From assembly GCF_937926365.1 (NCBI RefSeq), contig NZ_CALAOH010000140.1, positions 1 to 17,597 of the forward strand: a stretch of DNA of 17,597 bases, given 5' to 3'. This document shows positions 5,833 through 13,142 of this stretch, piece by piece. Every line of letters starts with the position of its first letter. Position 1 is the first letter of the stretch. This stretch comes from an uncultured Azohydromonas sp. GTDB taxonomy: Bacteria > Pseudomonadota > Gammaproteobacteria > Burkholderiales > Burkholderiaceae_C. The notes under the pieces are model-generated. The model was not told where the DNA came from, searched no databases, and was given only the letters and a program-made list of their open reading frames with translations. The translations under genes and the position numbers were made by a program.

Positions 5833-6747
5833 ATGGACAAGAAGACCATCGACCAACTGGTGACCCGTTTCGAGACCACCGGCGTCGTCAGCGAGGGCAA
5901 CCCCCGCGTCAAGGCCGTCGTCGGCCGCCTGCTGCGCGACCTGATGCTGGCCATCGAGGAGCTGGACGTCACGCCAGAAGAGTTCTGGTCCGGCCTGAAC
6001 TACCTGGCCGATGCGGGCCGCAACGGCGAGCTGGGCCTGATCGTGCCGGGCACGGGCCTGGAGCACTTCCTGGACCTGCGCATGGACGAGGCCGAGGCCC
6101 GCGCCGGCCTCAAGGGCGGCACGCCGCGCACCATCGAGGGCCCGCTGTACGTGGCCGGCGCGCCGGTGGCGCAGGGCGAGGCCCGTCTGGATGACGGCAA
6201 CACGCCGGGCGAGGTGGTGGTGATGCAGGGCGTGGTGCGCGGCACCGACGGCAAGCCCGTCGCGGGCGCCAAGGTCGAGGTGTGGCACGCCAACCACCTG
6301 GGCAACTACTCGTACTTCGACAAGAGCCAGAGCGACTTCAACCTGCGCCGCACCATCGTGACCGACGCGCAGGGCCGCTACAAGTTCCGCAGCATCCTGC
6401 CGGTGGGCTACAGCGTGCCCCCGGGCGGCGCCACCGACCGGTTGCTGCAGCAACTCGGCCGCCACGGCCACCGTCCGGCGCACATCCACTTCTTCGTCAG
6501 CGCGCCGGGCCACCGCAAGCTGACCACGCAGATCAACCTCGAGAACGATCCGCACCTGTGGGACGACTTCGCCTTCGGCACGCGCCAGGGCCTGGTGCCG
6601 CCGATCCACACCAACAACGACGCCGCCGCGATGCAGGCGCTGGGCGTGGACAAGCCCTTCCACGAGATCCGCTTCGACTTCACGCTGCACGCCGAGCAGC
6701 CCAGCGTGCCGGGCACCGACTTCGCCCGTCCGCGCGCCGCCGCCTGA
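5833..6747 (+). CDS. catA: Catechol 1,2-dioxygenase (intradiol)
   Basis: CatA cleaves catechol between its hydroxyls with O2 to give cis,cis-muconate, using a non-heme Fe(III). The 304-residue protein has the helical N-terminal dimerisation domain (about 1-100) followed by the beta-sandwich catalytic domain. The four iron ligands are visible: Tyr159 (HLGNYSYFD), Tyr193 (LPVGYSVPPGG), His217 and His219 (RPAHIHFF). The segment QLGRHGHRPAHIH is diagnostic for catechol rather than hydroxyquinol or protocatechuate enzymes. AAGGAG at 5821-5826 sits 6 bases before the ATG. It lies between catB and benA in one operon. Chlorocatechol dioxygenases are shorter and differ in the N-terminus, so a plain catechol enzyme is more likely. 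Confidence 0.95.
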   Translation: MDKKTIDQLVTRFETTGVVSEGNPRVKAVVGRLLRDLMLAIEELDVTPEEFWSGLNYLADAGRNGELGLIVPGTGLEHFLDLRMDEAEARAGLKGGTPRTIEGPLYVAGAPVAQGEARLDDGNTPGEVVVMQGVVRGTDGKPVAGAKVEVWHANHLGNYSYFDKSQSDFNLRRTIVTDAQGRYKFRSILPVGYSVPPGGATDRLLQQLGRHGHRPAHIHFFVSAPGHRKLTTQINLENDPHLWDDFAFGTRQGLVPPIHTNNDAAAMQALGVDKPFHEIRFDFTLHAEQPSVPGTDFARPRAAA

Positions 6748-6786
6748 CGCGCGACGCCGCCTCCCACTGAAAACAGAGCCCGTCCT

Positions 6787-6808
6787 CCGGGGCCGCATCA
6801 GGCCCCGG
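6787..6808 (+). other. Strong hairpin between catA and benA
   Basis: A perfect 8-bp inverted repeat CCGGGGCC (6787-6794) / GGCCCCGG (6801-6808) with a 6-base loop lies in the 115-base catA-benA gap. No T run follows, so it is not a classical terminator. No promoter is visible in the gap, which suggests catBA and benABC are co-transcribed. Confidence 0.5.
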
Positions 6809-6862
6809 CCGGGCGGAGCCTTGCCCAACATCGCCCGCCAACCGCGGGGCATGGAGACAGAC

Positions 6863-8284
6863 ATGAGCACTTCCGCATCCCTCGCCGGCGTCCAGCAGCG
6901 CCTGGCCGGCATGCTGGTCGAGGACAAGGACCGGCACGTCTACAGGCTGCACCGCAGCGCCTTCACCGACGAAGCGCTGTTCGACCTGGAGATGAAGCAC
7001 ATCTTCGAAGGCAACTGGATCTACCTGGCCCACGAGAGCCAGATCGCCAACGTCAACGACTACCTGACGACGACCATCGGCCGCCAGCCCATCGTCATCA
7101 CCCGCAACAAGCAGGGCGAGCTCAACGCCATCATCAACGCCTGCTCGCACCGCGGCGCCACGCTGTGCCGCCACAAGAAGGGCAACAAGGCCAGCTTCAC
7201 CTGCACCTTCCACGGCTGGACCTTCAACAACAGCGGCAAGCTGCTCAAGGTGAAGGACGGCAACGGCGCGGGCTACCCCGAGTCCTTCAACAAGGACGGC
7301 TGCCACGACCTGAAGAAGGTGCCGCGCTTCGAGAGCTACCGCGGCTTCCTCTTCGGCAGCCTCAACCCGGACGTGCCGCCGCTCACCGAGTTCCTGGGCG
7401 AGTCCACCAAGATCATCGACATGATCGTGGACCAGTCCCCCGAGGGGCTGGAGGTGCTGCGCGGCTCCTCGACCTACACCTTCGACGGCAACTGGAAGCT
7501 GCAGGCCGAGAACGGCGCCGACGGCTACCACGTGAGCTCCGTGCACTGGAACTACGCCGCCACCACCAACCAGCGCAAGCTGGCCGCCGCGGGCGACAAC
7601 ATCAAGGCCATGGACGCGGGCAGCTGGGCCAAGCAGGGCGGCGGCTTCTACTCCTTCGAGCACGGCCACATGCTGCTGTGGACCAAGTGGGGCAATCCCG
7701 AGGACCGGCCGGCCTACCCGATCCGCGACCAGCTGGTGGCGCAGCACGGCCAGGCCAAGGCCGACTGGATGATCGGTCACTCGCGCAACCTGTGCCTGTA
7801 CCCGAACGTGTACCTGATGGACCAGTTCAGCTCGCAGATCCGCGTGCTGCGCCCCATCGCGGTGGACAAGACCGAGGTCACCATCTACTGCATCGCGCCC
7901 AAGGGCGAGTCGGCCGAGGCGCGCGCGCGCCGCATCCGCCAGTACGAGGACTTCTTCAACGCCACGGGCATGGCCACGCCGGACGACCTGGAGGAGTTCC
8001 GCGCCTGCCAGCAGGGCTACGCCGGCATCGCGCTGGAGTGGAACGACATGTGCCGCGGCGCCACGCATTGGGTGGAAGGGCCCGACGAAGCTGCCAAGCA
8101 GATCGGCCTCAACCCCACGCTCTCCGGCGTGAAGACCGAGGACGAGGGCCTCTACACCGAGCAGCACCGCTACTGGCTGCAGACCATGCAGCGCGCCGTC
8201 GAGGCCGAGCAAAAGGCCGGCCCCCGCGAGGCCTGCGCCGGTGACCACGCCCACGGCCACGCCTGCGGCCACGACCACGCCTGA
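6863..8284 (+). CDS. benA: Benzoate 1,2-dioxygenase alpha (large) subunit
   Basis: This is the catalytic subunit of the ring-hydroxylating dioxygenase that turns benzoate into its 1,2-cis-dihydrodiol-1-carboxylate, fed with electrons by BenC. The 473-residue product has a Rieske [2Fe-2S] motif, Cys94-x-His96 ... Cys114-x2-His117, and the mononuclear iron motif NGADGYHVSSVH with Asp220, His223 and His228. The third iron ligand is probably an Asp in PDDLEEF (about 374-375). ATG 6863 is chosen because GGAG (6853-6856) is 6 bases upstream; an in-frame ATG at 6851 adds four residues. The last 14 residues (460-473) are histidine-rich, with five His and a Cys, which is unusual for the family. Toluate (XylX) or 2-halobenzoate (CbdA) homologues share the motifs, so specificity is inferred from the neighbours. 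Confidence 0.94.
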   Translation: MSTSASLAGVQQRLAGMLVEDKDRHVYRLHRSAFTDEALFDLEMKHIFEGNWIYLAHESQIANVNDYLTTTIGRQPIVITRNKQGELNAIINACSHRGATLCRHKKGNKASFTCTFHGWTFNNSGKLLKVKDGNGAGYPESFNKDGCHDLKKVPRFESYRGFLFGSLNPDVPPLTEFLGESTKIIDMIVDQSPEGLEVLRGSSTYTFDGNWKLQAENGADGYHVSSVHWNYAATTNQRKLAAAGDNIKAMDAGSWAKQGGGFYSFEHGHMLLWTKWGNPEDRPAYPIRDQLVAQHGQAKADWMIGHSRNLCLYPNVYLMDQFSSQIRVLRPIAVDKTEVTIYCIAPKGESAEARARRIRQYEDFFNATGMATPDDLEEFRACQQGYAGIALEWNDMCRGATHWVEGPDEAAKQIGLNPTLSGVKTEDEGLYTEQHRYWLQTMQRAVEAEQKAGPREACAGDHAHGHACGHDHA

Positions 8285-8298
8285 AGGAGACCCCGACC

Positions 8299-8784
8299 AT
8301 GATGACCATCGAACAGGTCCAGGCTTTCCTGTACCGCGAAGCGCGCCTGCTGGACGACCGCCAGTGGGACGAGTGGCTGACGTGCTACCACCCCGATGCC
8401 GAATTCTGGATGCCGGCGTGGGACGATGACGACGAGCTCACGCGCGACCCGCAGCGCGAGATCTCGCTGATCTACTACCCCAACCGCGGCGGCCTGGAAG
8501 ACCGTGTCTTCCGCATCAAGACCGAGCGCTCGGCGGCGAGCACGCCCGACCCGCGCACGGGGCACAACATCCACAACGTGGAGATCGTGTCGCAGCAGGG
8601 CGAGCAGGTGGAAGTGCGCTTCAACTGGCACACGCTGAGCTACCGCTACCACACGACCGATAGTTACTTCGGCACCAGCCGCTACCTGCTGGACCTCACC
8701 AGCGGCCAGCCGCTCATCCGGCGCAAGGTCGTGGTGCTGAAGAACGACTACATCCACCACGTCGTTGACGTCTATCACATCTGA
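8299..8784 (+). CDS. benB: Benzoate 1,2-dioxygenase beta (small) subunit
   Basis: This is the structural small subunit that assembles with BenA as an alpha3-beta3 oxygenase; it has no cofactor. The 161-residue protein shows the ring-hydroxylating beta-subunit (SnoaL-like) fold signatures: an N-terminal helix (MTIEQVQAFLYREARLLDDRQWDEWL), CYHPDAEFWMPAW (about 29-41), the basic loop LEDRVFRIKTERSA (about 66-79) and the C-terminal strand IRRKVVVLKNDYIHHVVDVYHI. Length matches the family. AAGGAG (8284-8289) overlaps the benA stop and lies 9 bases before ATG 8299; a second ATG follows directly at 8302. It sits 14 bases after benA, so the two are tightly coupled. Confidence 0.94.
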   Translation: MMTIEQVQAFLYREARLLDDRQWDEWLTCYHPDAEFWMPAWDDDDELTRDPQREISLIYYPNRGGLEDRVFRIKTERSAASTPDPRTGHNIHNVEIVSQQGEQVEVRFNWHTLSYRYHTTDSYFGTSRYLLDLTSGQPLIRRKVVVLKNDYIHHVVDVYHI

Positions 8785-8796
8785 GTCCGCCGAGCG

Positions 8797-8813
8797 GGTG
8801 CGCTTGGAGCACC
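8797..8813 (+). other. Small hairpin between benB and benC
   Basis: A 5-bp stem GGTGC (8797-8801) / GCACC (8809-8813) with a 7-base loop lies in the 51-base benB-benC gap, just before the GGAGG ribosome site of benC (8822-8826). It is weak and may be chance. Confidence 0.25.
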
Positions 8814-8835
8814 TGCCGCGTGGAGGAGCATTGCC

Positions 8836-9843
8836 ATGCAACACCAGATTGCCCTTCAGTTCGAGGACGGTGTCACCCGTTTCATCGAGGCCACCGCCAC
8901 CGAGACCGTGGCCGACGCCGCCTACCGCCAGGGCGTCAACGTTCCGCTGGACTGCCGCGACGGCGCCTGCGGCACCTGCAAGTGCTTCGCCGAGGCCGGC
9001 AAGTACGAGATGGGCGACTACATCGAGGACGCGCTGAGCGAGGACGAGGCCGCGCAGGGCTTCGTGCTGACCTGCCAGATGCGCGCGAAGAGCGACTGCG
9101 TGGTGCGGGTGCCCGCGTCGTCGGCCGTGTGCCGCACGCAGCAGGCCTCCTTCGACGCGGCCATCAGCAACGTGCGCCAGCTCTCGCCCAGCACCATCGC
9201 GCTGTCCATCAAGGACGAATCGCTCAACAAGCTGGCCTTCCTGCCGGGGCAGTACGTGAACCTGCAGGTGCCCGGCAGCACGTTGACCCGCGCCTACTCG
9301 TTCAGCTCGCTGCCGCGCGACGGTGAAGTCTCGTTCCTGATCCGCAACGTGCCCGGCGGCTTGATGAGCAGCTTCCTCACCGGCCTGGCCAAGGCCGGCG
9401 ACCGCATGACGCTCACCGGCCCGCTGGGGAGCTTCTACCTGCGCGACATCAAGCGGCCGCTGCTGCTGCTGGCCGGCGGCACGGGCCTGGCGCCCTTCAC
9501 GGCGATGCTGGAGAAGATCGCCGCCGAGGGCAGCGCGCATCCGCTGCACCTGATCTACGGCGTGACGCACGACGCCGACCTGGTGGAGATGGACAAGCTG
9601 GAGGAATTCGCGGCGCGCATTCCCAACTTCACGTTCACCGCCTGCGTGGCCAGCGACAGCAGCAGCTACCCGAAGAAGGGCTACGTGACGCAGCACATCG
9701 AGCCGGCGCACCTGCACGACGGCGAGGTCGATATCTACCTCTGCGGCCCGCCGCCGATGGTGGAGGCGGTGAGCGCCTTCATCCGCGAGCGCGGCATCCA
9801 GCCGGCCAATTTCTACTACGAGAAGTTCGCGGCCAGCGCCTGA
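8836..9843 (+). CDS. benC: Benzoate 1,2-dioxygenase electron-transfer reductase
   Basis: BenC passes electrons from NADH through FAD and a plant-type [2Fe-2S] cluster to the Rieske centre of BenA. The 335 residues divide into an N-terminal ferredoxin domain with Cys40, Cys45, Cys48 (CRDGACGTCKC) and Cys80 (LTCQM), an FAD domain with the RxYS motif at 152-155 (RAYSFSS), and an NAD(H) domain with GGTGLAP (214-220) and YLCGPPPM (301-308). The C-terminus ends in FYYEKFAASA. GGAGG lies 9 bases upstream of ATG 8836. The gene is directly followed by a strong intrinsic terminator, so it ends the catBA-benABC unit for at least part of the transcripts. Confidence 0.95.
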   Translation: MQHQIALQFEDGVTRFIEATATETVADAAYRQGVNVPLDCRDGACGTCKCFAEAGKYEMGDYIEDALSEDEAAQGFVLTCQMRAKSDCVVRVPASSAVCRTQQASFDAAISNVRQLSPSTIALSIKDESLNKLAFLPGQYVNLQVPGSTLTRAYSFSSLPRDGEVSFLIRNVPGGLMSSFLTGLAKAGDRMTLTGPLGSFYLRDIKRPLLLLAGGTGLAPFTAMLEKIAAEGSAHPLHLIYGVTHDADLVEMDKLEEFAARIPNFTFTACVASDSSSYPKKGYVTQHIEPAHLHDGEVDIYLCGPPPMVEAVSAFIRERGIQPANFYYEKFAASA

Positions 9844-9858
9844 AGTCGTCTCCTCTTG

Positions 9859-9892
9859 GCCCCGGCCGGCGGCCTGGCCGCGGGCTTTTTTT
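9859..9892 (+). terminator. Strong intrinsic terminator between benC and benD
   Basis: GCCCCGGCC (9859-9867) pairs with GGCCG-(C)-GGGC (9876-9885), giving a 9-bp stem with one bulged C and an 8-base loop, followed directly by seven Ts (9886-9892). It begins 15 bases after benC and ends only 13 bases before the benD ATG. This is the most classical terminator in the window, and it lies inside what would normally be one benABCD operon. Confidence 0.85.
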
Positions 9893-9905
9893 CTGCCTGA
9901 ACATC

Positions 9906-10682
9906 ATGAACCCACGCTTCGAAAACAAGGTTGCCGTCGTCACCGGCGCGGCGCAGGGCATCGGCCGGCGCGTCGTCGAGCGGCTGCTGGAAGAGGGCGG
10001 CCTCGTGGCGGCCGTGGACCGCTCCGAGCTGGTCCATGAGCTGAGCGAACTGCCCGGCGCCGCCGAGCGGCTGCTCACGCTCACCGCCGACCTGGAACGC
10101 AACGCCGACGCCGAGGGCGTGATGAGCCAGGCCCTGCGCCGCTTCGGCCGCCTGGACATCCTCGTCAACAACGTCGGCGGCACCATCTGGGCCAAGCCCT
10201 ACGAGCACTACCGCGAGCACGAGATCGAGGCCGAGGTGCGGCGCTCGCTGTTCCCCACGCTGTGGTGCTGCCACGCCGCGCTGCCCATCATGCAGGAGCA
10301 GGGCAGTGGTTCCATCGTCAACGTCTCCTCCATCGCCACGCGCGGCGTCAACCGCGTGCCCTACGGCGCGGCCAAGGGCGGCGTCAACGCGCTCACGGCC
10401 TGCCTGGCCTTCGAGAACGCGCAGCGCGGCGTGCGCGTGAACGCCACCGCGCCCGGCGGCACCGAGGCGCCGCCGCGGCGCATCCCGCGCAACACCGAGC
10501 AGCCCACCGAGCAGGAGAAGGACTGGTACCAGCAGATCGTGGACCAGACCGTGGCCTCCAGCCTGATGAAGCGCTACGGAACCATCGAGGAGCAGGTCGG
10601 CGCGATCCTGTTCCTGGCCTCGGACGAGGCCTCCTACATCACCGGCGTGACCCTGCCGGTGGGCGGCGGCGACCTCGGCTGA
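9906..10682 (+). CDS. benD: Benzoate cis-diol dehydrogenase (1,6-dihydroxycyclohexa-2,4-diene-1-carboxylate dehydrogenase)
   Basis: BenD oxidises and decarboxylates the benzoate cis-diol to catechol with NAD+. This 258-residue short-chain dehydrogenase has the cofactor motif TGAAQGIG (13-20), NNVGG (88-92), and the catalytic Ser141/142, Tyr153 and Lys157 (YGAAK). The NNVGGTIWAKPYEHY segment and the Cys-rich helix FPTLWCCHAALP are typical of BenD/XylL rather than of general SDRs. The ATG at 9906 is in the right place for the family N-terminus, but no Shine-Dalgarno sequence is visible. The start lies 13 bases after the T run of the upstream terminator, so expression must depend on read-through or an unseen promoter. 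benK follows after 45 bases. Confidence 0.93.
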   Translation: MNPRFENKVAVVTGAAQGIGRRVVERLLEEGGLVAAVDRSELVHELSELPGAAERLLTLTADLERNADAEGVMSQALRRFGRLDILVNNVGGTIWAKPYEHYREHEIEAEVRRSLFPTLWCCHAALPIMQEQGSGSIVNVSSIATRGVNRVPYGAAKGGVNALTACLAFENAQRGVRVNATAPGGTEAPPRRIPRNTEQPTEQEKDWYQQIVDQTVASSLMKRYGTIEEQVGAILFLASDEASYITGVTLPVGGGDLG

Positions 10683-10727
10683 GGCCCACGACGCCCCGCC
10701 CGCACAAGAACCCAAGGAGACAAGACC

Positions 10728-12104
10728 ATGAGACACATAGACGTCCACAAGATCGCCGACGAGGCCCGCTTCAACCGCTTCCACGGCCTGGTGCTGTTCT
10801 GGTGCGCGCTCATCATCATCTTCGACGGCTACGACCTCGCCGTCGCCGGCATCGCGCTGCCGTCGATCATGAAGCAGATGGGCGTGGACCCCACGCAAGC
10901 CGGCTTCATGGTGAGCTCGGCGCTGTTCGGGATGATGTTCGGCGCCATCTTCCTGGGCACCATCGCGGACCGCATCGGCCGGCGCTGGGCGATCGTGATC
11001 TGCATCGCGCTGTTCAGCCTGTTCACGGCCGCGGCCGGGATGGCGACCGACCCGGTGACGTTCAGCATCACGCGCTTCCTGGCCGGCCTGGGCATCGGCG
11101 GCGTGATGCCCAACGTCGTGGCGCAGATGACCGAATACTCGCCCCGCAAGCTGCGCTCGACGCTGGTCACGCTGATGTTCAGCGGCTACGCGGTGGGCGG
11201 GATGCTCGCCGCGGTGCTGGGCAAGGGGCTGATCGAGAGCTACGGCTGGCAGTCGGTGTTCCTCGCCGCGGCGCTGCCGGTGGTGCTGATTCCGTTCATC
11301 CTGAAATCGCTGCCCGAGTCGATGCCCTTCCTGCTGCGGCAGGGCCGCCACGAGGAGCTCAAGGCCATCGTCGCGCGGCTGGACCCGGGCCTGCGTCCCA
11401 CGGCCAGCGACGGCTTCGCGCTGCCCAGCGCCGACAAGGCCCATGGTGCGCCGGTGCGCCACCTGTTCCAGGACGGCCGCGGCTTCAGCACCGTGATGTT
11501 CTGGGTGGCCTTCTTCATGTGCCTGTTCATGGTCTACGCGCTCAGCTCCTGGCTGACCAAGCTGATGGCCAGTGCCGGCTACAGCCTGGGATCGGCGCTG
11601 ACCTTCGTGCTGACGCTGAACTTCGGCGCCATGATCGGCGCGGTGGGCGGTGGCTGGCTGGCCGACCGCTTCCACATCAAGTGGGTGCTGTTCTCGATGT
11701 ACGTGCTGGCCGCCGTGTCGATCACGCTGCTGGGCACGCCCATGCCCACCGAGGCGCTGTTCTTCGTCGTCGGCCTGGCCGGTGCCTCGACCATCGGCAC
11801 GCAGATCGTCACCTACGCCTACGCCGGGCAGTTCTACCCCGTGGCGATCCGCTCCACCGGCATCGGCCTGGCCTCGGGCGTGGGCCGCAGCGGCGCGATC
11901 CTGGCGCCGATCGTGATCGGCGCGCTGGTGGCCATGGCGCTGCCGCTGCAGCAGAACTTCGTCGCGATCGCGATTCCCGCGGTGATCGCCGCCGTGGCGG
12001 TTGCCATGATCAACCACGGCCGCTCGGCCCTGAAGCATCCGCAGGCTGCGAACACCGACAGCCCCGCCCCGCCTCCCGCGCGGGCCGCCATCGGGCGCAA
12101 CTGA
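10728..12104 (+). CDS. benK: Aromatic acid:H+ symporter, MFS (BenK/PcaK type)
   Basis: This is an inner-membrane proton-coupled importer of benzoate or a related aromatic acid. The 458-residue, 12-TM MFS protein has the hallmark DGYD in helix 1 (residues 33-36) of the aromatic acid/H+ symporter family, and the loop 2-3 motif GTIADRIGRR (77-86). A cytosolic loop follows about residues 195-255, then the second six-helix bundle. GWLADRFHIK (about 308-317) is the repeat of the loop motif in the second half. The C-terminal tail (about 435-458) is Pro/Ala-rich. AAGGAG (10714-10719) lies 8 bases before the ATG. It is placed with benD and the BKACE gene. Benzoate is the likeliest substrate by position; 4-hydroxybenzoate or protocatechuate are alternatives. 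Confidence 0.9.
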   Translation: MRHIDVHKIADEARFNRFHGLVLFWCALIIIFDGYDLAVAGIALPSIMKQMGVDPTQAGFMVSSALFGMMFGAIFLGTIADRIGRRWAIVICIALFSLFTAAAGMATDPVTFSITRFLAGLGIGGVMPNVVAQMTEYSPRKLRSTLVTLMFSGYAVGGMLAAVLGKGLIESYGWQSVFLAAALPVVLIPFILKSLPESMPFLLRQGRHEELKAIVARLDPGLRPTASDGFALPSADKAHGAPVRHLFQDGRGFSTVMFWVAFFMCLFMVYALSSWLTKLMASAGYSLGSALTFVLTLNFGAMIGAVGGGWLADRFHIKWVLFSMYVLAAVSITLLGTPMPTEALFFVVGLAGASTIGTQIVTYAYAGQFYPVAIRSTGIGLASGVGRSGAILAPIVIGALVAMALPLQQNFVAIAIPAVIAAVAVAMINHGRSALKHPQAANTDSPAPPPARAAIGRN

Positions 12105-12122
12105 AGTCACGCCCGCAACCAT

Positions 12123-12152
12123 CCGGCGCGCGGCATCCGCGCCCCGCGCCGG
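12123..12152 (+). other. Inverted repeat between benK and the BKACE gene
   Basis: Perfect 8-bp arms CCGGCGCG (12123-12130) and CGCGCCGG (12145-12152) enclose 14 bases in the 69-base gap. There is no T run, so it is not an intrinsic terminator. The BKACE ATG follows 21 bases later without a clear Shine-Dalgarno sequence. Confidence 0.4.
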
Positions 12153-12173
12153 CACCCACCACTGGACCCTGCC

Positions 12174-12998
12174 ATGACGACCCCCTGCATCATCACCGTC
12201 GCCATCACCGGCTCGCTGCCTCAGAAGCGCGACAACCCGGCCGTGCCCATCACCGTCGAGGAACAGATCGAGTCCACGCAAGAGGCTTTCGAAGCGGGCG
12301 CGACGCTCGTGCACCTGCACGTGCGCAACGACGACGGTTCCACCACCTCGTCGCCCGAGCGCTTCGCGCGGGTGCTCGAAGGCATCCGCAAGCACTGCCC
12401 GGGCATGATCGTGCAGTTCTCCACCGGCGGCCGCTCCGGCGCCGGGCGCGAGCGCGGCGCGCACCTGGCGCTGCGGCCCGACATGGGCTCCCTGGCCACC
12501 GGCTCCGTGAACTTCCCGACGCGGGTCTACGACAACAGCCCGGAGCTGGTCGAGTGGCTGGCGACCGAGATGCGCGAGCTGGGCATCAAGCCGGAGATCG
12601 AGGCTTTCGACCTGTCCATGATCTTCCAGGCCGCCAGGCTCCAGCAGCAAGGAATGATCAAGGGCCCGCTGCACGTGCAGTTCGTGATGGGCATCCGCAA
12701 CGCCATGCCCGTGGACCGCGAGGTGCTGGAGTTCTACGTGCGCACGCTGCAGCGCGTGGCGCCAGGCTCGACCTGGACCGGCGCGGGCATCGGCAAGGAC
12801 CAGATGACGATGGCGCGCTGGTCGCTGGAGCTCGGCGGCCACTGCCGCACCGGCATGGAAGACAACGTGCGCCTGGACAAGCACACGCTGGCGCCGTCCA
12901 ACGCGGCACTGGTGCGCGCCGTGGCGGAGCTGTGCTTGGAGCACGGCCGCCCCGTGGCGACGCCGGAGCAGGCGCGCCGCCTCCTCGGACTGAACTGA
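12174..12998 (+). CDS. Beta-keto acid cleavage enzyme (BKACE, DUF849 family)
   Basis: BKACE enzymes are zinc TIM-barrels that condense a beta-keto acid with acetyl-CoA to give acetoacetate and a new acyl-CoA; the founding member is Kce of lysine fermentation. The 274-residue product has the family's HLHVR zinc motif (His47, His49), QFSTGG (81-86), and GGHCRTGMEDN with Arg225, Glu229 (third zinc ligand) and Asp230. Its position 14 (TGS) is Ser, where Kce, as I recall, has the Glu that binds the substrate amine, so an amino substrate is less likely. It follows benK at the end of the benzoate unit. 3-Oxoadipate, the pathway's own beta-keto acid, is an obvious candidate substrate, but this is inference. 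The family is firm; the substrate is unknown. Confidence 0.88.
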   Translation: MTTPCIITVAITGSLPQKRDNPAVPITVEEQIESTQEAFEAGATLVHLHVRNDDGSTTSSPERFARVLEGIRKHCPGMIVQFSTGGRSGAGRERGAHLALRPDMGSLATGSVNFPTRVYDNSPELVEWLATEMRELGIKPEIEAFDLSMIFQAARLQQQGMIKGPLHVQFVMGIRNAMPVDREVLEFYVRTLQRVAPGSTWTGAGIGKDQMTMARWSLELGGHCRTGMEDNVRLDKHTLAPSNAALVRAVAELCLEHGRPVATPEQARRLLGLN

Positions 12999-13008
12999 GT
13001 TCCGTCCC

Positions 13009-13024
13009 CGAGCCCCCGGGCTCG
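13009..13024 (+). other. Palindromic hairpin after the BKACE gene
   Basis: CGAGCC (13009-13014) / GGCTCG (13019-13024) form a 6-bp stem with a 4-base loop, 10 bases after the BKACE stop. There is no T run. It may contribute to transcript 3' end formation, but it is not a clear terminator. Confidence 0.4.
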
Positions 13025-13067
13025 CCCCGGGCCACCACACTCCCCTGACCTTTGGCCCCGCTTGCAC

Positions 13068-13142
13068 GCATAAATTCGCATCTGACGGTTTTATGCCGGA
13101 AAATTCTTCCATTGCAAGAAAACGCCGTGATGCACGGCAGCC
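13068..13142 (+). promoter_or_regulatory. AT-rich upstream region of the histidine kinase
   Basis: The base composition drops sharply here compared with the surrounding genes (TAAATT at 13071-13076, TTTTAT at 13089-13094, AAAATTCTTCC at 13100-13110). The histidine kinase promoter is probably in this stretch. I could not find a -35/-10 pair with good spacing: TTGCAC at 13062-13067 is 21 bases from TTTTAT. No ribosome site is evident before ATG 13143. Confidence 0.35.

Noticed and set aside
6787..6808. The catA-benA hairpin as an intrinsic terminator
   Set aside because: There is no T run after the stem; the next bases are GC-rich. It is kept as a hairpin only.
8241..8284. Repeated GCCACG-type units at the benA end as a CRISPR-like or tandem repeat array
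   Set aside because: The units are short, imperfect and in frame, encoding a His-rich tail. There is no spacer structure.
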